Part shown: positions 47,148 through 58,062 of the stretch, one piece after another
Position numbering within the stretch: the first letter of the stretch is position 1
Layout of the letters: every line of letters starts with the position of its first letter
Assembly: GCF_042186555.1 (NCBI RefSeq)
Contig: NC_133327.1
Location: 53,332,065-53,396,064 of the forward strand
Source: Aquarana catesbeiana
Lineage: Eukaryota; Chordata; Amphibia; Anura; Ranidae
DNA: 64,000 bases
Direction of reading: 5' to 3'
Notes under the pieces: generated by a model
Told to the model about the DNA's origin: nothing
The model's database searches: none
What the model saw: the letters and a program-made list of their open reading frames with translations, nothing else
Position numbers and translations under genes: made by a program

Positions 47148-47844
47148 CTACAAAGATAAAAGAGTTAAATAAGTTATTACAACATACAAAACAAAGCTAG
47201 ACTGTTAAAGAAAAAGAAACTGCTAGCACATCTGTAGGAGAATGGAGTCACTAAGTGTCAGTGCAACCACCGTCTGCGGTTAGCAAAATGATAAGACATT
47301 GAGCCCTGGTTCACAATTATGCGATGCAGGAAACACAGTGAATCCTGTGCTTTCCCCGCACCGCGTAGCAATCGCACGGCGTCAATTCGATCTGCTGCAG
47401 GTGTCAATGCTATCTTAAAGTGTTACTAAACCAAAAAACATTTTTACCTTAATGCATTGTTTGCATTAAGGAAAAAAAAAAAAAAAAAAAATGTAATTTC
47501 TCTGGGGATGTCAGAATCGCATTGCATGGTGTGGAGAAAAAAAAAAAAAAAGGGTCCCATGATGTAATACTAGACAAAAGTGGTTTGATCATTACCTCTG
47601 GTGGGTTGTTAGATTTTAAGATTAGAAGTTTAGTGGACACACAAGAGGTGTGAGCACTGTGGCGGAAGATATTGTTTGACAGATAAAGCTTTTTGCACTT
47701 TATTGGAGCACAGGCCACTTCAATGCACTTTTTTTTGCACTAGACACAGATGAATTCATGGATTTGGAGAATGATATCACATGGGACTTATGTAAATTTA
47801 GTATTAAATGATTCTAGTGCATTATGTATATCACATATTGATTA

Positions 47845-48590
47845 CCGTATATACTTGAGTATAAGCTGAGTTTTTCAGCACTTTTTTTGTGCTGAAAGTG
47901 CCCCCCTCGGCTTATACTCAAGTCAAGCACTTTTCTGGTGCAAAGAATGACATTTTCCGAACCGACTTTGGGGCCCCGTATCTCGGGACCACTTGGTGAT
48001 AGGACCCCCAAATTTGGTGTGCAAAACCAGTGGAACTAGCACTACAACATATCCAGTTGGGGTTCCTAGCACCAAGTGGCCCTGAGATACGGGGCCCCAA
48101 AGTCGGTTCGGAAAATGTCATTCTCTGCTGCAGAAAAGTGCTTGACATTTTCCGAACCGACTTTGGGGTCCTGTATCTTGGGACCACTTGGTGCTAGGAC
48201 CCCCATCTTGGATATGTTGTAGTGCTAGTTCCACTGGGTTTGCACACCAAATTTGGGGTTCCTAGCACCAAGTGGCCCTGAGATACGGGGCCCCAAAGTC
48301 GGTGTCCATCTGCAGCAATGTCTTTTCGGGACCCTTTGGGTCCAGAGACCCCAAATTTTGGCTGCAGCTAGGGGACATCTAGGAACCCTTACCTACCAAA
48401 TTTGAAGTTCGGGGGACCTATGGCTGCAAAATGGGCACAGTGAGGCTGCAAATGGGCATTGTTGACCCTCTTTTCCCATTTACAGCAGCTGCGCATTTCT
48501 CACCCTAGGCTTATACTCGAGTCAATAAGTTTTCCCTTTTTTTTGTGGTAAAATTAGGTGCCTCGGCTTATATTCGAGTATAATGTACGG
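47845..48590. mobile_element. TA-flanked element with nested hairpins (CCGTATATAC ends)
   Basis: The ends CCGTATATACTTGAGTATAA and TTATATTCGAGTATAATGTACGG are inverted, with TA flanks. Inside are four alternating copies of CCGAACCGACTTTGGGG and its inverse (about 47957, 48095, 48154, 48289), so two hairpins follow each other. No coding capacity. Confidence 0.72.
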
Positions 48591-48594
48591 TAAG

Positions 48595-49130
48595 TATAAA
48601 GTATTTTTAGTTACTCATTCACATATGAATTAAGTACAATAATTTTCAGTTTTATTTATTCACTGTAGTTTACGTAGTTAGAGTAGTAGCAAGGCCATAT
48701 TTATTTGTGAGGTGTAGAACTGTGTGAGAAACGTAGTGATCTATACGTAAAAGCAGCACACTGTACACGCATTACACACAGTTAAGCACACATGTAACCC
48801 GTGACAGTGTATAATGTTATCACTGTATTCGTGTCACTGGTGATGTCGGTGGCAGTTAGTTCCCCCCAGCGTCAGTTAGGGTCAGATTGCCCACCACAGT
48901 CCCATTATAAGTTGCTGATCACCACCATTGGTAATATGAAAATAAAAATTCCAGTATATATCCCATAGTTAGTTGTAGGCGCTATAACTGTCACGCAAGA
49001 TCAATATACGCTTCTTGAGGCTTTTTTTTTTTTTTTTTAAATCAAAAGACATGTAGCAGAATACATTCTTGCCAAAGAAGAAAGTTGATCTTTTTTTTAA
49101 AAAAAAAAATATTGGATAGCTTTTAAAGCA
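48595..49130. other. Intronic DNA without recognised features
   Basis: AT-rich SELENOI intron 7. No exon, terminal repeat or protein similarity seen. Confidence 0.4.
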
Positions 49131-49469
49131 GAAAGTAAAAAAACTGAATTTCGTCATACTTACCTGTAAAATCCTTTTCGTTGAGTACATCATGGGACAC
49201 AGAGTCGGGCTAATATTCATTACCTGCTGGGTTATACTCCATCTCCAGGTGATTGGACACTGGTAGACCAAAAGGCCTTTAGACAGGAAGTGATCCCCTA
49301 TATAACCCCCCCCCCCCCCCCACAGGAAGAACTTCAATTTTGTAGCAAGCACTGAATCCTCAAAAAAGAGGGGAGGGATCTCTGTGTCCCATGATGTACT
49401 ACACAAAGAAAAAAAAATTTACAGGTAACACAGAGTCAGGCTAATATTCATTACCTGCTGGGACATCCC

Positions 49470-50320
49470 AGAGCAATAGCCTTGAGGGGAGGGAGACGCT
49501 CTGCCAAACAAAAGCCATAATAACTTATACGGCAGCCTGCAGTACACTGCGGGCAAAAGCCGAATCCTCGGCTGCTCGAACATCCACTTGATAAAATTTT
49601 GTGAACGTATGCACCAAAGACCAGGTAGCAGCCTTACAAATCTGAGCCACAGATACCTGATGGCGAAAAGCCCAGGAGGTTCCTACACCCCTGGTAGAAT
49701 GACCTCACCCTAAAAAGGGGATGAGATTTATGTTTCAGACTATAGGCCTGAATGATCAATTGACGGACCCAATTGGCAATGGAAGCAGCCTGCCCCTTCT
49801 TGGGTTCTTTTGGTAAAAGAAAAAAAAAAGGAGTCCGATCCTTAGATCTCTGCATATCTAGACAAATAAACCTTGACTGCCCGAACAATGTCCAAAGAAT
49901 GCAATCGTCTGTTCCGCTGAACGAGGCCGAGAGAAAAAAAGAAGGCAAAAATAATGTCCTGATTTAAATGAAAGGCCGATACCACTTTTGGCAAAAAGAA
50001 TGGAACAGGTCGTAACACGACCCTGTCGTGGTGAAGGATCACGTATGGTTCCCTGCACGAAAGGGCCGCCAACTCCAACTCCCTTCTAGCCTAGGTGATG
50101 GCCATCAGGAAGGCTAGCTTGTGTGACAGCAAGTCTAATAGAATTTCCTTAATAGGTTCAAATGGTTGCTTCTGTAACACAGACAGCACCAAATTCAAGT
50201 CCCAAGGACACATAGGTGACCTAATTCTCCCACGAATTTCCGAGGATGCCATTTTCTGGCTTCACACCAAGCAATACAAGTCTTCCAGACCTTATGATAA
50301 ATCTTCCTAGTGACCGCTTT
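49470..50320 (-). pseudogene. DIRS-like tyrosine recombinase (broken)
   Basis: Pieces in order: ITSARRVGELAALSCREPYV (50105 down), VVLRPVPFFLPKVVSAFH, an RSAEQ linker region, a GVGTSWAF stretch following the expected HSTR box, and VSVAQICKAATW (49645 down) ending FARSVLQAAV. These match DIRS YR proteins, which insert circular cDNA by site-specific recombination. The first catalytic Arg (SARR) is present; the other residues are obscured by frameshifts. Confidence 0.72.
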
Positions 50321-50759
50321 TCTAGCATTCACTAGGGTAGACACTACTGGTCCCCAGATGCTTCAATAGCCATGCCATCAAATTTAGAGATTGTAAATTG
50401 GGGTGGAATATAGGACATTGAGACAGTGGATCGGGACGACATGGAAGTGTCCATGGCCTGTCTATTGTCCGTCTCACAATCTCCAGGGACCAGGACCTTC
50501 TGGGCCAGGCTGGTGTCACCAAAATGACTGGAACCCCCTCTCCCCGAATCCTGCGCTACAAAATGTGAAAGGAGAGGGACTGGAGGGAAAGCATAAACCA
50601 GGGAGTACTGGCTCCATGAACCTATCAGAGAATCTGCTCCAATTTCCAGAGGATCTCTTGCCAGTAGGTTAATCTCTGGCCATCACCAACGTTGGTAAAT
50701 TTCCTGGAACACCTCCGGTTGTAGGGACCATTCCCCCCGGGCAGATCTGCTGGCAGCTA

Positions 50760-51429
50760 AGATAATCTATATATAATAGAAAATACCGCGCTGGAGCAAA
50801 AAAAAAATATATAAAGCGGCAGTATACAGTGTGACAACACAAGATAACAATAATAATAAAATAAACTGCACTAAGTATCCTTTAGTGGATATTGACATAA
50901 ATATGATGTATAGTCCAAATATCGCTTAGGGTAAGAAAAGGCACCACAGATCCTCCAAATGGTACAACATGCATAGGAATGGTTAATAATCCAAAAGATC
51001 ACGACCATAAATTGCCCTTACCAGAGCGCAAAATATATTGAGCAGACGGCTTAAACCCAGCCGGGGCCTTTAGGGATAAGGATCGATCAAATCTGTCAGA
51101 GTTCAGGCGCAGTCCCCTCAGTTCATCACGAAAGAGAAACAAAAATGCTTGCCATAGTATAATATTGTTTTGCAACCAAGTTAAAAACACACCTGAAACC
51201 AACACCCTATTGTGCATATGGGATAAAGGTGATAACCCACCACCACAGCTGTAGATTGTGCTTACCAAATCTCAGGCTTTAGTATTCATTGAGCTCTATA
51301 TCACTGGGAGATCGGTGGCTGTGTTAGGAAATCCTGCTGCAATGGTGCCGCTGTAGTTGCCGGGTGTCTGTGGAGATGAAGCCGCCGCTTGCTTTGCTGG
51401 AGGGGGGTTTCTCCACCGGGCAGAGCACA

Positions 51430-51463
<34 letters not shown>

Positions 51464-51620
51464 GCAAGGGGAGAATCCTCGCTGTGTGCAGAGCTGTGCA
51501 GCTGCCAAAGCCAAGGAAAAGGACGGATGTGTGTGGGGGGCACACGGGGCTCACTCGTGCTCCCGACTGGTCCCCCCTTAGTTAAAAAAACAAGATTGGA
51601 AATGAAGGCTCAGATAATCT
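50760..51620. mobile_element. 843-bp insertion with 9-bp target duplication AGATAATCT
   Basis: AGATAATCT occurs at 50760-50768 and 51612-51620, and DIRS reading resumes across it. The insert starts ATATATAATAGAAAATACCG, contains a (CA)n tract, and has no recognisable protein. The family is unknown to me. Confidence 0.65.
51428..51462. repeat. (CA)n microsatellite
   Basis: About 16 CA units. It produces repetitive false ORFs on both strands. Confidence 0.97.
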
Positions 51621-51897
51621 GCCTTCCAGTTCTCTACTCCCGGGATACTGACTGCCGATATAAATCAGCACGTTCCTCTGCCAAGGCTAGTATATAGTTC
51701 CCCTCCTTCAGAGCTGAACGACTCCTGGTACTGCCTTGGTGGTTTATATAGGCCACTGCAGTGGCATTGTCGGACTGAACCCTGACAGAGCAGTCCTGAA
51801 GCTCCACCGTCCAGGACCGTAGGGCCAGAAGTACTGCCCCCGTAACTCCAGGACATTGATGGGCCGGATCTGTTCTGTCCCTGACCATTTCCCGAGA

Positions 51898-51898
51898 T

Positions 51899-51972
<74 letters not shown>
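51898..51972. repeat. (TA)n microsatellite
   Basis: About 36 TA units at the right break of the DIRS fragment. Confidence 0.97.
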
Positions 51973-51974
<2 letters not shown>

Positions 51975-52119
51975 TACACACACAATACATTAATAAAAAA
52001 AATAATATGCATAGAATGCTGCTGCTGCAGTAGCAATGCAGCTCATTAATGAGTAAATTATCCAACTTGCTCATATGTACTGATCAACCTAGCCATAAAT
52101 ATCTTACCATATAACTTAC

Positions 52120-52168
52120 TTAATAACGTTGTACAGGCTCATAGGAAGAGTGACCGTAACTGCACAAC
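52120..52168 (-). CDS. SELENOI: SELENOI exon 7, 49-nt mini-exon
   Basis: This short exon is too small to stand out as an ORF. Joined to the G left over from exon 6 it reads GCAVTVTLPMSLYNVIK, matching the human CALCVTLPMSLLNFF segment of a membrane helix. The acceptor is tttttcag and the donor ATTAA|GTAAGT. The length (2 + 45 + 2 nt) keeps phase with both neighbours: the terminal AA joins A of exon 8 to give Lys. Identification rests on junctions plus phase as well as sequence similarity. Confidence 0.88.
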
Positions 52169-52592
52169 CTGAAAAATAAAAGGAATAGATTTAAAAAAAC
52201 ATATAAACAGCAATCACATTCTTTCAGAGCTGTTTAGATCTCTAAATATAATCCAATCTTGCTTTCTGAGGGATGGTAATTTACAATTAAGCTGATCTTC
52301 TGAAATCAGACACCCAGGATAACCTGTAATCTGTGGCTACCCGGTGTGCCCAAAGCGGATTACTGCTCAGTGAAAATCAAATGTTCCTGTACAGCATCTA
52401 GTGAAAGTGTTGGAGTAGCATATGTTAAAAAGATTAAATGAGATGCCACATGTGGTGTTGCCTTCTTGAAACTCAAGTACCTGAAGCAGACAGCAAATTA
52501 CCTCAAATTAACTAATTTCAAAGCTTAGTATGGAATTCCTAAAGCAGAGTCCTAGGCAAACTGCTAATTACACAACTAGAATATGCTATATA

Positions 52593-52685
52593 GGCAAACT
52601 GGCCGGCCCTCCTGCAGGAATGAGGCAAACCGGCCGGCCCTCCTGCAGGAACGAGGCAAACCGGCCGGCCCTCCTGCAGGAAAAC
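52593..52685. repeat. Three tandem 31-bp units with GGCCGGCC and CCTGCAGG
   Basis: The unit reads GGCAAACCGGCCGGCCCTCC then TGCAGGAACGA. Three copies have two or three differences. The region is GC-rich in an AT-rich SELENOI intron 6. Confidence 0.93.
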
Positions 52686-52689
52686 GTGT

Positions 52690-53120
52690 AATTCTTCTCA
52701 ACCTCTAAGTAGGTTCTCAACTCAAATCAGCAACAGGTCAGGTTTTCAGGATTCTCCCCAAGATGAAGCAAATATGGTAATTATTCAGCCTGTGGCATTA
52801 AATTGAATTAACTGTGAATGACCAAGGGCATTGGATCATCACAACTCAATGCAAGGGCACAGATAAGACAACTGAGGATCTGCATCAACACAGGAACCCA
52901 TAGAGCTGAAAAAAGGGAATAAAGTGAGAAGAAGTGAATAGCAAGAGTGGGTGAACACAATTAGGTAATAAAGCCTTCAACATATATGTATTTCAGACAG
53001 CTCAGTACCAGCTTCCTTATGGGGAATTAAACCTAAAATGTTATTTTTCAGCTTACCGGTTCTTGTATAGATAAAATGACTGCAATAGTTTTTTTTTCAA
53101 GCTTTGTTTTTCCTTTGTGA
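52690..53120. other. SELENOI intron 6 without recognised features
   Basis: No exon or repeat family recognised. Confidence 0.4.
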
Positions 53121-53217
53121 TCCTGGCAGTAACACTTCCTGTCCTAGGAGGACAAAGCTCACTTACAGTACTGAATCTATGGAGAAGTGTCACCACCCTA
53201 GGACAGGAAGTGCCCTA

Positions 53218-53489
53218 TGCTGGCCATACACTGTATGAATTTGGGTGGGTAGCCCTGTTGGCCACCTCCCACCCAGCATTTCTCGATCGAAAAATCATAG
53301 GAGCCAGGTGAAAAATGATCAGCTGAAAGGCAGATGCAGCCATAGTTTGGGTATTTTAACACCTGGTGGGGCTGGCTTTCATACATTAGGCACAGCGGGA
53401 GTTTGCTCCACTTATACTGTAAAGAGGAATCTGCAAGCTAAATGAAAAAAACAAAACAAAAAAAAAACCACTATCAGTGTATGGCCAGC
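53218..53489. mobile_element. TGCTGGCCATACAC-family element, second copy
   Basis: Left end TGCTGGCCATACACTG and right end CAGTGTATGGCCAGC are inverted. It inserted beside an imperfect palindrome (ACTTCCTGTCCTAGG, 53136, and CCTAGGACAGGAAGT, 53197). Confidence 0.65.
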
Positions 53490-53740
53490 TTTGGGGCTAC
53501 AGATCTCCCCTTCTCCATAGGAGGGAGTAGTTCTATAGTTTACTTAAGCAAACTGGACAGAATGGATAACACTGCTTGAAATTTCTTTTTCCCATTTTTT
53601 GAACTAATAAAATAAAAAGCTTTGGTATATTTATCAGACCAAACAGTTCATTTAGGGTTTACATACATTTAATGTCCTACAGAATGATTAAACAGCGGCA
53701 GCTTTCTTAGAGCTCCACATCATGTACACAAGGATCTTAC

Positions 53741-53849
53741 CAACTATCATGGTAGTGAAGAAGTCACGATACAAAATGTTAAATACAACGGGCTTGTACC
53801 AGGCCTCCACTCCCACCACTGCAGTGACTAGGTACACCAGTGAAATGGT
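53741..53849 (-). CDS. SELENOI: SELENOI exon 6, membrane segments
   Basis: This 109-nt exon reads [18 protein letters not shown] and continues through DFFTTMIVG, matching the human TISFVY...IIG stretch. It encodes a transmembrane helix and a short loop. The acceptor is gttctttcag and the donor GTTG|GTAAGA. The reading frame continues 16 codons into the following intron (ending KKAAAV) before a stop. I regard that tail as intronic read-through, because exon 7 joins in the correct phase at 52168. Confidence 0.93.
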
Positions 53850-53936
53850 CTGAAAGAACAAGAAGAATGGTCTCTTCAGGTGTGAGATCAGAAAACACTG
53901 TTGGAAAAAACGGAGGGCAGGAAATGCCGGACTCAC

Positions 53937-54199
53937 CACTTGGCTGAGGTCATATCCCCAGGGCAGGAAGAGGATCCCGGTGTTGTATTTCTCCCAATGT
54001 GACAGGATGAATGAGAACAGCACCACCCACAGGAGGAGATAAAGTACCAGGACACTGACTCCTGTATCCCCGCGCCCGAAGATTGAGTACACAGTCACTA
54101 CAAAGTAGATGCAGGCCCAGCTGTCCAGCCCATGGTCAAAGAGTTCTCCCAGTGGAGTGCTGGAGTTTGTTCTGCGAGCCTGCTTGCCATCAACTCCAT
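53937..54199 (-). CDS. SELENOI: SELENOI exon 5, catalytic CDP-alcohol phosphotransferase motif
   Basis: This 263-nt exon holds the catalytic signature of the CDP-alcohol phosphatidyltransferase family, DG-x2-AR-x8-G-x3-D-x3-D. It is visible as DGKQAR, eight residues, G, ELF, D, HGL, D. These aspartates bind the metal and the CDP-alcohol. All signature residues are intact. Two to three hydrophobic membrane segments follow, ending GYDLSQV. The acceptor is tatttgcag and the donor CAAGTG|GTGAGT. The intron to exon 6 is only 87 nt long and has no stop in the reading frame. The exon is nearly identical to human SELENOI as I remember it, so the assignment over CEPT1 or CHPT1 is firm. Confidence 0.95.
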
Positions 54200-54447
54200 C
54201 TGCAAATAGATTATACAGTACATTGAAAACACAGGTTAGGTATGCAGTAGAGCCCAAAAACAAAAAAATCATCACATTAACTTACACTGGAATCTATTGT
54301 TAAAACATCCTGCTTCTGCACACATAGGTTGTATCTGTAGGTTATCCTTTATATATAGCCATTGCAAACAGAACAATTTAAGAGCAGTGCTTTATTAATA
54401 AAAAACGGGAGACTTGCACTTTGCAACTTTAAAGGCCAAGTGCACCT

Positions 54448-55200
54448 TAAAAAAAAAAGTCTAGCAAAATCCTGTCTACTTGCCATTTGTTCTCGCTGTG
54501 GATTCGCTGGTGTGGATATTCTTCATATGTTTTGGAATTGTCCAGGACTGACAATGTTTGATTTATTTTCTCTTTGAGCATAAGATTAATCTTCCAATAC
54601 GGCAGACCCCGGAAATCGGACTTTTAGGTATCTTGAATGACTTTGTTTCTAGGACTCATGCTCAAATCTTATTACGTATGTTACTATTTTATGCACAAAA
54701 AGTGATCTTGTTGCACTGGAAAGAAGCTCATCCACCCACAGCTCAACAGTTTATCGCATGGTAAATGGGGAATCTGCCCAAGTTTAAATTAATATACAAG
54801 AGTAGGACATGCCCTAAGAAATTCTGTAAGATATGGCAACCATGGTTGGATGTCTGAGTCGTTTTGGGGTGAGGTCTTGCCATCTCAACCAAATTGAATG
54901 TAGATGCTCTAATTCAGTTAGCCTATACATGTTATGGTCTGTAGCTTTGTCCGGGTTCATTATTTCAGTCCTCTATTGTGGTATGTTGGAGGAGACAGGG
55001 CGCTGGTGTGTGGGTACTTGTGCAAGTATGAATGTGTTCTGGGAACTGGCACCTATTTTATTTATTTGGCATAAAGAGGGTTGACATCCCCTTTATAGCA
55101 CTTGTATTGGGTCCACTGATGTGTGAATACTCAGGTTTACCCTAGGCATTGTATGTACAGTATACTCATTTTTTTATATCGCAAGTTTATGTACATTTTA
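54448..55200 (+). pseudogene. L1-clade ORF2 C-terminal fragment and 3' UTR
   Basis: It reads ICSRCGFAGVDILHMFWNCP, the Cys/His-rich tail motif of L1-type ORF2, then PEIGLLGILNDFVSRTHAQI and HWKEAHPPTAQQFIAW, ending near 54858 (WQPWLDV). Heavily 5' truncated, lying in SELENOI intron 4. Confidence 0.75.
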
Positions 55201-55222
55201 CCTTGGTGCCAATATATATATA

Positions 55223-56322
55223 CACTACCGTTCAAAAGTTTGGGGTCACATTGAAATGTCCTTATTTTTGAAGGAAAAGCACTGTACTTTTAAATGAAGC
55301 TAACTTTAAACTAGTCCTAACTTTAAACAAATATACTCTATACATTGCTAATGTGGTAAATGACTATTCTAACTGCAAATGTCTAGTTTTTGGTGCAATA
55401 TCTACATAGGTGTATAGAGGCCCATTTCCAGCAACTATCACTCCAGTGTTCTAATGGTACAATGTGTTTGCTCATTGGCTCAGAAGGCTAATTGATGATT
55501 AGCAAACCCTTGTGCAATCATGTTCACACATCTAAAAACAGTCTAGCTCCTTCCAGAAGCTACAAAACTGACCTTCCTGTGAGCAGATTGAGTTTCTGGA
55601 GCATCACATTTGTGGGGTCAATTAAACGCTCAAAATGGCCAGAAAAAGAGAACTTTCATCTGAAACTCGACAGTCTATTCTTGTTCTTAGAAATGAAGGC
55701 TATTCCATGCGAGAAATTGCAAAGAAATTGAAGATTTCCTACAACGGTGTGTACTACTCCCTTCAGAGGACAGCACAAACAGGCTCTAACCAGAGTAGAA
55801 AAAGAAGTGGGAGGCCGCGTTGCACAACTAAGCAAGAAGATAAGCACATTAGAGTCTCTAGTTTGAGAAACAGACGCCTCACAGGTCCCCAACTGGCATC
55901 TTCATTAAATAGTACCCGCAAAACACCAGTGTCAACATCTACAGTGAAGAGGCAGCTGCGGGATTTTGGGCTTCAGGGCAGAGTGGCAAAGAAAAAGCCA
56001 TATCTGAGACTGGCCAATAAAAGAAAAAGATTAAGATGGGCAAAAGAACACAGACATTGGACAGAGGAAGACTGGAAAAAAGTGTTGTGGACGGATGCCA
56101 AAGGTGTGCAATGCTGTAATTGCTGCAAAAGGAGGATTCTTTGATGAAAGCAAAGTTTGATGTAAAAACAATGTTATTTCAAATACAAATCATTATTTCT
56201 AACCTTGTCAATGTCTTGACTCTATTTTCTATTCATTTCACAACGTATGGTGGTGAATAAGTGTGACTTTTCATGGAAAACACAAAATTGTTTGGGTGAC
56301 CCCAAACTTTTGAACGGTAGTG
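55223..56322 (+). mobile_element. Tc1 element with internal deletion (CACTACCGTTCAAAAG ends)
   Basis: The ends CACTACCGTTCAAAAGTTTG and CAAACTTTTGAACGGTAGTG are perfect inverted repeats flanked by TA. At 1100 bp it is about 500 bp shorter than full Tc1 elements. Confidence 0.87.
55635..56152 (+). pseudogene. Tc1 transposase missing its catalytic core
   Basis: The first 153 codons are clean: MARKRELSSETRQSILVLRN, both helix-turn-helix parts, the hinge SGRPRCTTKQED, and VLWTDA with the first catalytic Asp. It then jumps to the extreme C-terminus (VCNAVIAAKGGFFDESKV-like, in another frame). The second Asp and the Glu are deleted, so no transposition is possible, but the DNA-binding half is intact. 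Confidence 0.85.
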
Positions 56323-56564
56323 TATATATATATATATATCTATATCTATATCTATATCTATCTATATCTATCACACACCTATTTAAAAAAAAAAAAATCC
56401 TGTCTACTTTAATTTCAGGGGCGTTTTTACTGTCCTGGCTTTTTTTTATTAGACATGTTGGATAACAGAAAGGTAGATATGTCCAAGGAAACAAATAATT
56501 AGTTATGATTGATGGCGCTTGCCTTGGGCCCCAGGTGCTTCCCTGAGATAAGTGGCATCACAAT

Positions 56565-56743
56565 GGGGTCGATTTACTAAAACTGGAGTGTGCAAAATCT
56601 GGTGCAGCTCTGCATAGAAACCAATCAGCTTCCAGGTTTTTTTTGTCAATGCTTAACTGAACAAACAAGCTGAAGTTAGAAGCCAATTGGCTACCATGCA
56701 GAGCTGCACCAGATTTTGCTCTCTCGTTTCAGTAAATCGACCC
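56565..56743. mobile_element. About 180-bp inverted-repeat element (GGGGTCGATTTACT ends)
   Basis: The ends GGGGTCGATTTACTAAAACT and CAGTAAATCGACCC are inverted, and GGTGCAGCTCTGCAT recurs inverted inside. Sister of 29192-29370. Confidence 0.78.
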
Positions 56744-56744
56744 A

Positions 56745-57360
56745 GATGTATGCAGGAAGGGGTATGTCAGCCCTATGCACAAATTAAAAAACAAAAAAAA
56801 AAACAAAAAAAACCACACAGCAACAAGGAGGCGCACTCACAGAGTACTTTTTTCGTTGCCATCAGTGCATGACACAGGCATGCTCATTACACAAGTGGGT
56901 GGTGGCAGCTGTGCTCAGCCCCAAACTGGCAACAGGAACGCCCGCAAATCTGCAATCTTTATAGGGAGGAGCAAATACACTGAAACTAAATAAAAAGGAG
57001 ATTCTTCCAAGAAACAATTCCAATTCATATACTTTTTCTGGACTAAAATGTTATTTTAAAAAAAAATGACCATGAGAGTGCTTCTTTAAAGAGGTGGACT
57101 GTGCCTTTAACTCCTTCATTGCTTGACTAACATACAATCACTTCACTTCCTTAGGCTGTTTTAAAAAGCCCTGGACTTGAAGGGGTTAAAACAAGCTCAC
57201 AGTGCGATATCTTTTTTTTTTTTTTTTTCTTACAACCGGTGATTGGCTGTTCAGTAAAAGTGATCCGGGCAGCTCTACAGCCACCCAAACCACTTTTACA
57301 GTAGTGTGAAGTACTGAGAGTGTTTGAAAAACGTAAACATCTCCCCGGACGTGAAGTGGT
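56745..57360. other. Non-coding; possible TTAA element abutting the piggyBac
   Basis: 57106-57364 runs from TTAA-CTCCTTCATTGCTTG to GTGAAGTGGT-TTAA and shares its right TTAA with the piggyBac. No gene. Confidence 0.4.
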
Positions 57361-57723
57361 TTAACCACTTGCAGTCCGGGCCATAGCCAAATGACTGCTA
57401 CAGCGCGGACCTCAATCTCCGGGAGGCCGTCGTGGGACGTCCTCCCCTTTCCTCATTCCCCGTGCGCGTGAAATTCTGTGCTAGCCGTGTCCCTTGGACA
57501 CAGCCAGTCACAGATCGCGGTAAACGGCCAATCACAGCGGCCGTTTACAGCGTGATCGGCAGTGCCAATGAGAGATGATCTCAAATGTAAACATTTGAGA
57601 TCATCTCATTGCCAGCTCTTTCTCCTCACACAGAGACTGCGTGAGGAGAGAGGATATCTGCAGCGATCTGTGCCTTCAGTGAGTGAAAAAAACAATTTTT
57701 ACAGTGATAAAAGTGCCTAAACA

Positions 57724-58020
57724 GTGCCCCATCAGTACAGTGGGATCTGTGCCAATCAGTGCCCACCTGTGCCAATCGGTGCCCACCTGCGCCCATCTGT
57801 GCCATTGGTGATCAGTGTCCGGACATCTGTGCACATCTGCAATCAGTGCCCATCTGTGCCACCTCATCAGTGCAATCATTCAGTGCCCATCTGTTCCGCC
57901 TCAGTGCCACCAATTAGTGCCCATCTGTGCCACCTCATCAGTGCACATCTGTGTAATCAGTGCCCCTCTGTGCCACATCAGTGCCCCATCAGTGCCACCT
58001 CATCAGTGCTCATCAGCGCT
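57724..58020 (+). repeat. GTGCCCATCTGTGCCACCTCATCA minisatellite in piggyBac leader
   Basis: Short irregular units of CAGTGCCCATCTGTGCC and CACCTCATCAGTG. It is open in one frame, so a spurious 110-residue extension precedes the real start. Related units occur in the non-autonomous copy at 16960-17130. Confidence 0.85.
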
Positions 58021-58062
58021 GGCTTAGCACACACCTGTGTAGTCGCATCACCACCAGCAAGC

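Larger units (their letters stand above)
49135..51895 (-). mobile_element. DIRS-like retrotransposon (RNase H and tyrosine recombinase), interrupted
   Basis: Minus-strand order is RNase H (51895-51620, continuing 50758-50640) followed by a tyrosine recombinase (about 50320-49470), as in DIRS elements. The RNA-dependent polymerase is lost at the right break beside a (TA)n tract. An 843-bp insertion splits the RNase H. The 3' side ends near 49135 with CATACTTACCTGTAAAATCC. Confidence 0.72.
50640..51895 (-). pseudogene. DIRS-like RNase H domain, split by an insertion
   Basis: The frame contains CSVRVQSDNATAVAYINHQG and TRSRSALKEG, the conserved DIRS RNase H motif. After the insertion (50769-51611) the reading resumes in ARGEWSLQPEVFQEIYQRW, a usual continuation in DIRS polyproteins. 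Only the C-terminal polyprotein portion is present and several stops interrupt it. Confidence 0.72.

Noticed and set aside
51296..51697. Several overlapping ORFs with CVCVCV or THTHTH runs
   Set aside because: They are translations of a (CA)n microsatellite.
52593..52685. Cloning-vector contamination because of repeated GGCCGGCC and CCTGCAGG sites
   Set aside because: The units are an ordinary tandem repeat with internal differences, and flanking sequence is continuous intronic DNA between supported SELENOI exons.
53688..54275. A single 195-codon gene with C-terminus KKAAAV
   Set aside because: It is SELENOI exons 5 and 6 plus a stop-free intron and read-through into the next intron; splice sites and human similarity fix the true exons.
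57724..58062. An N-terminal extension of the piggyBac transposase reading HQCPSVP repeats
   Set aside because: It is translated minisatellite in the leader; the conserved-looking start is the Met at 58063.
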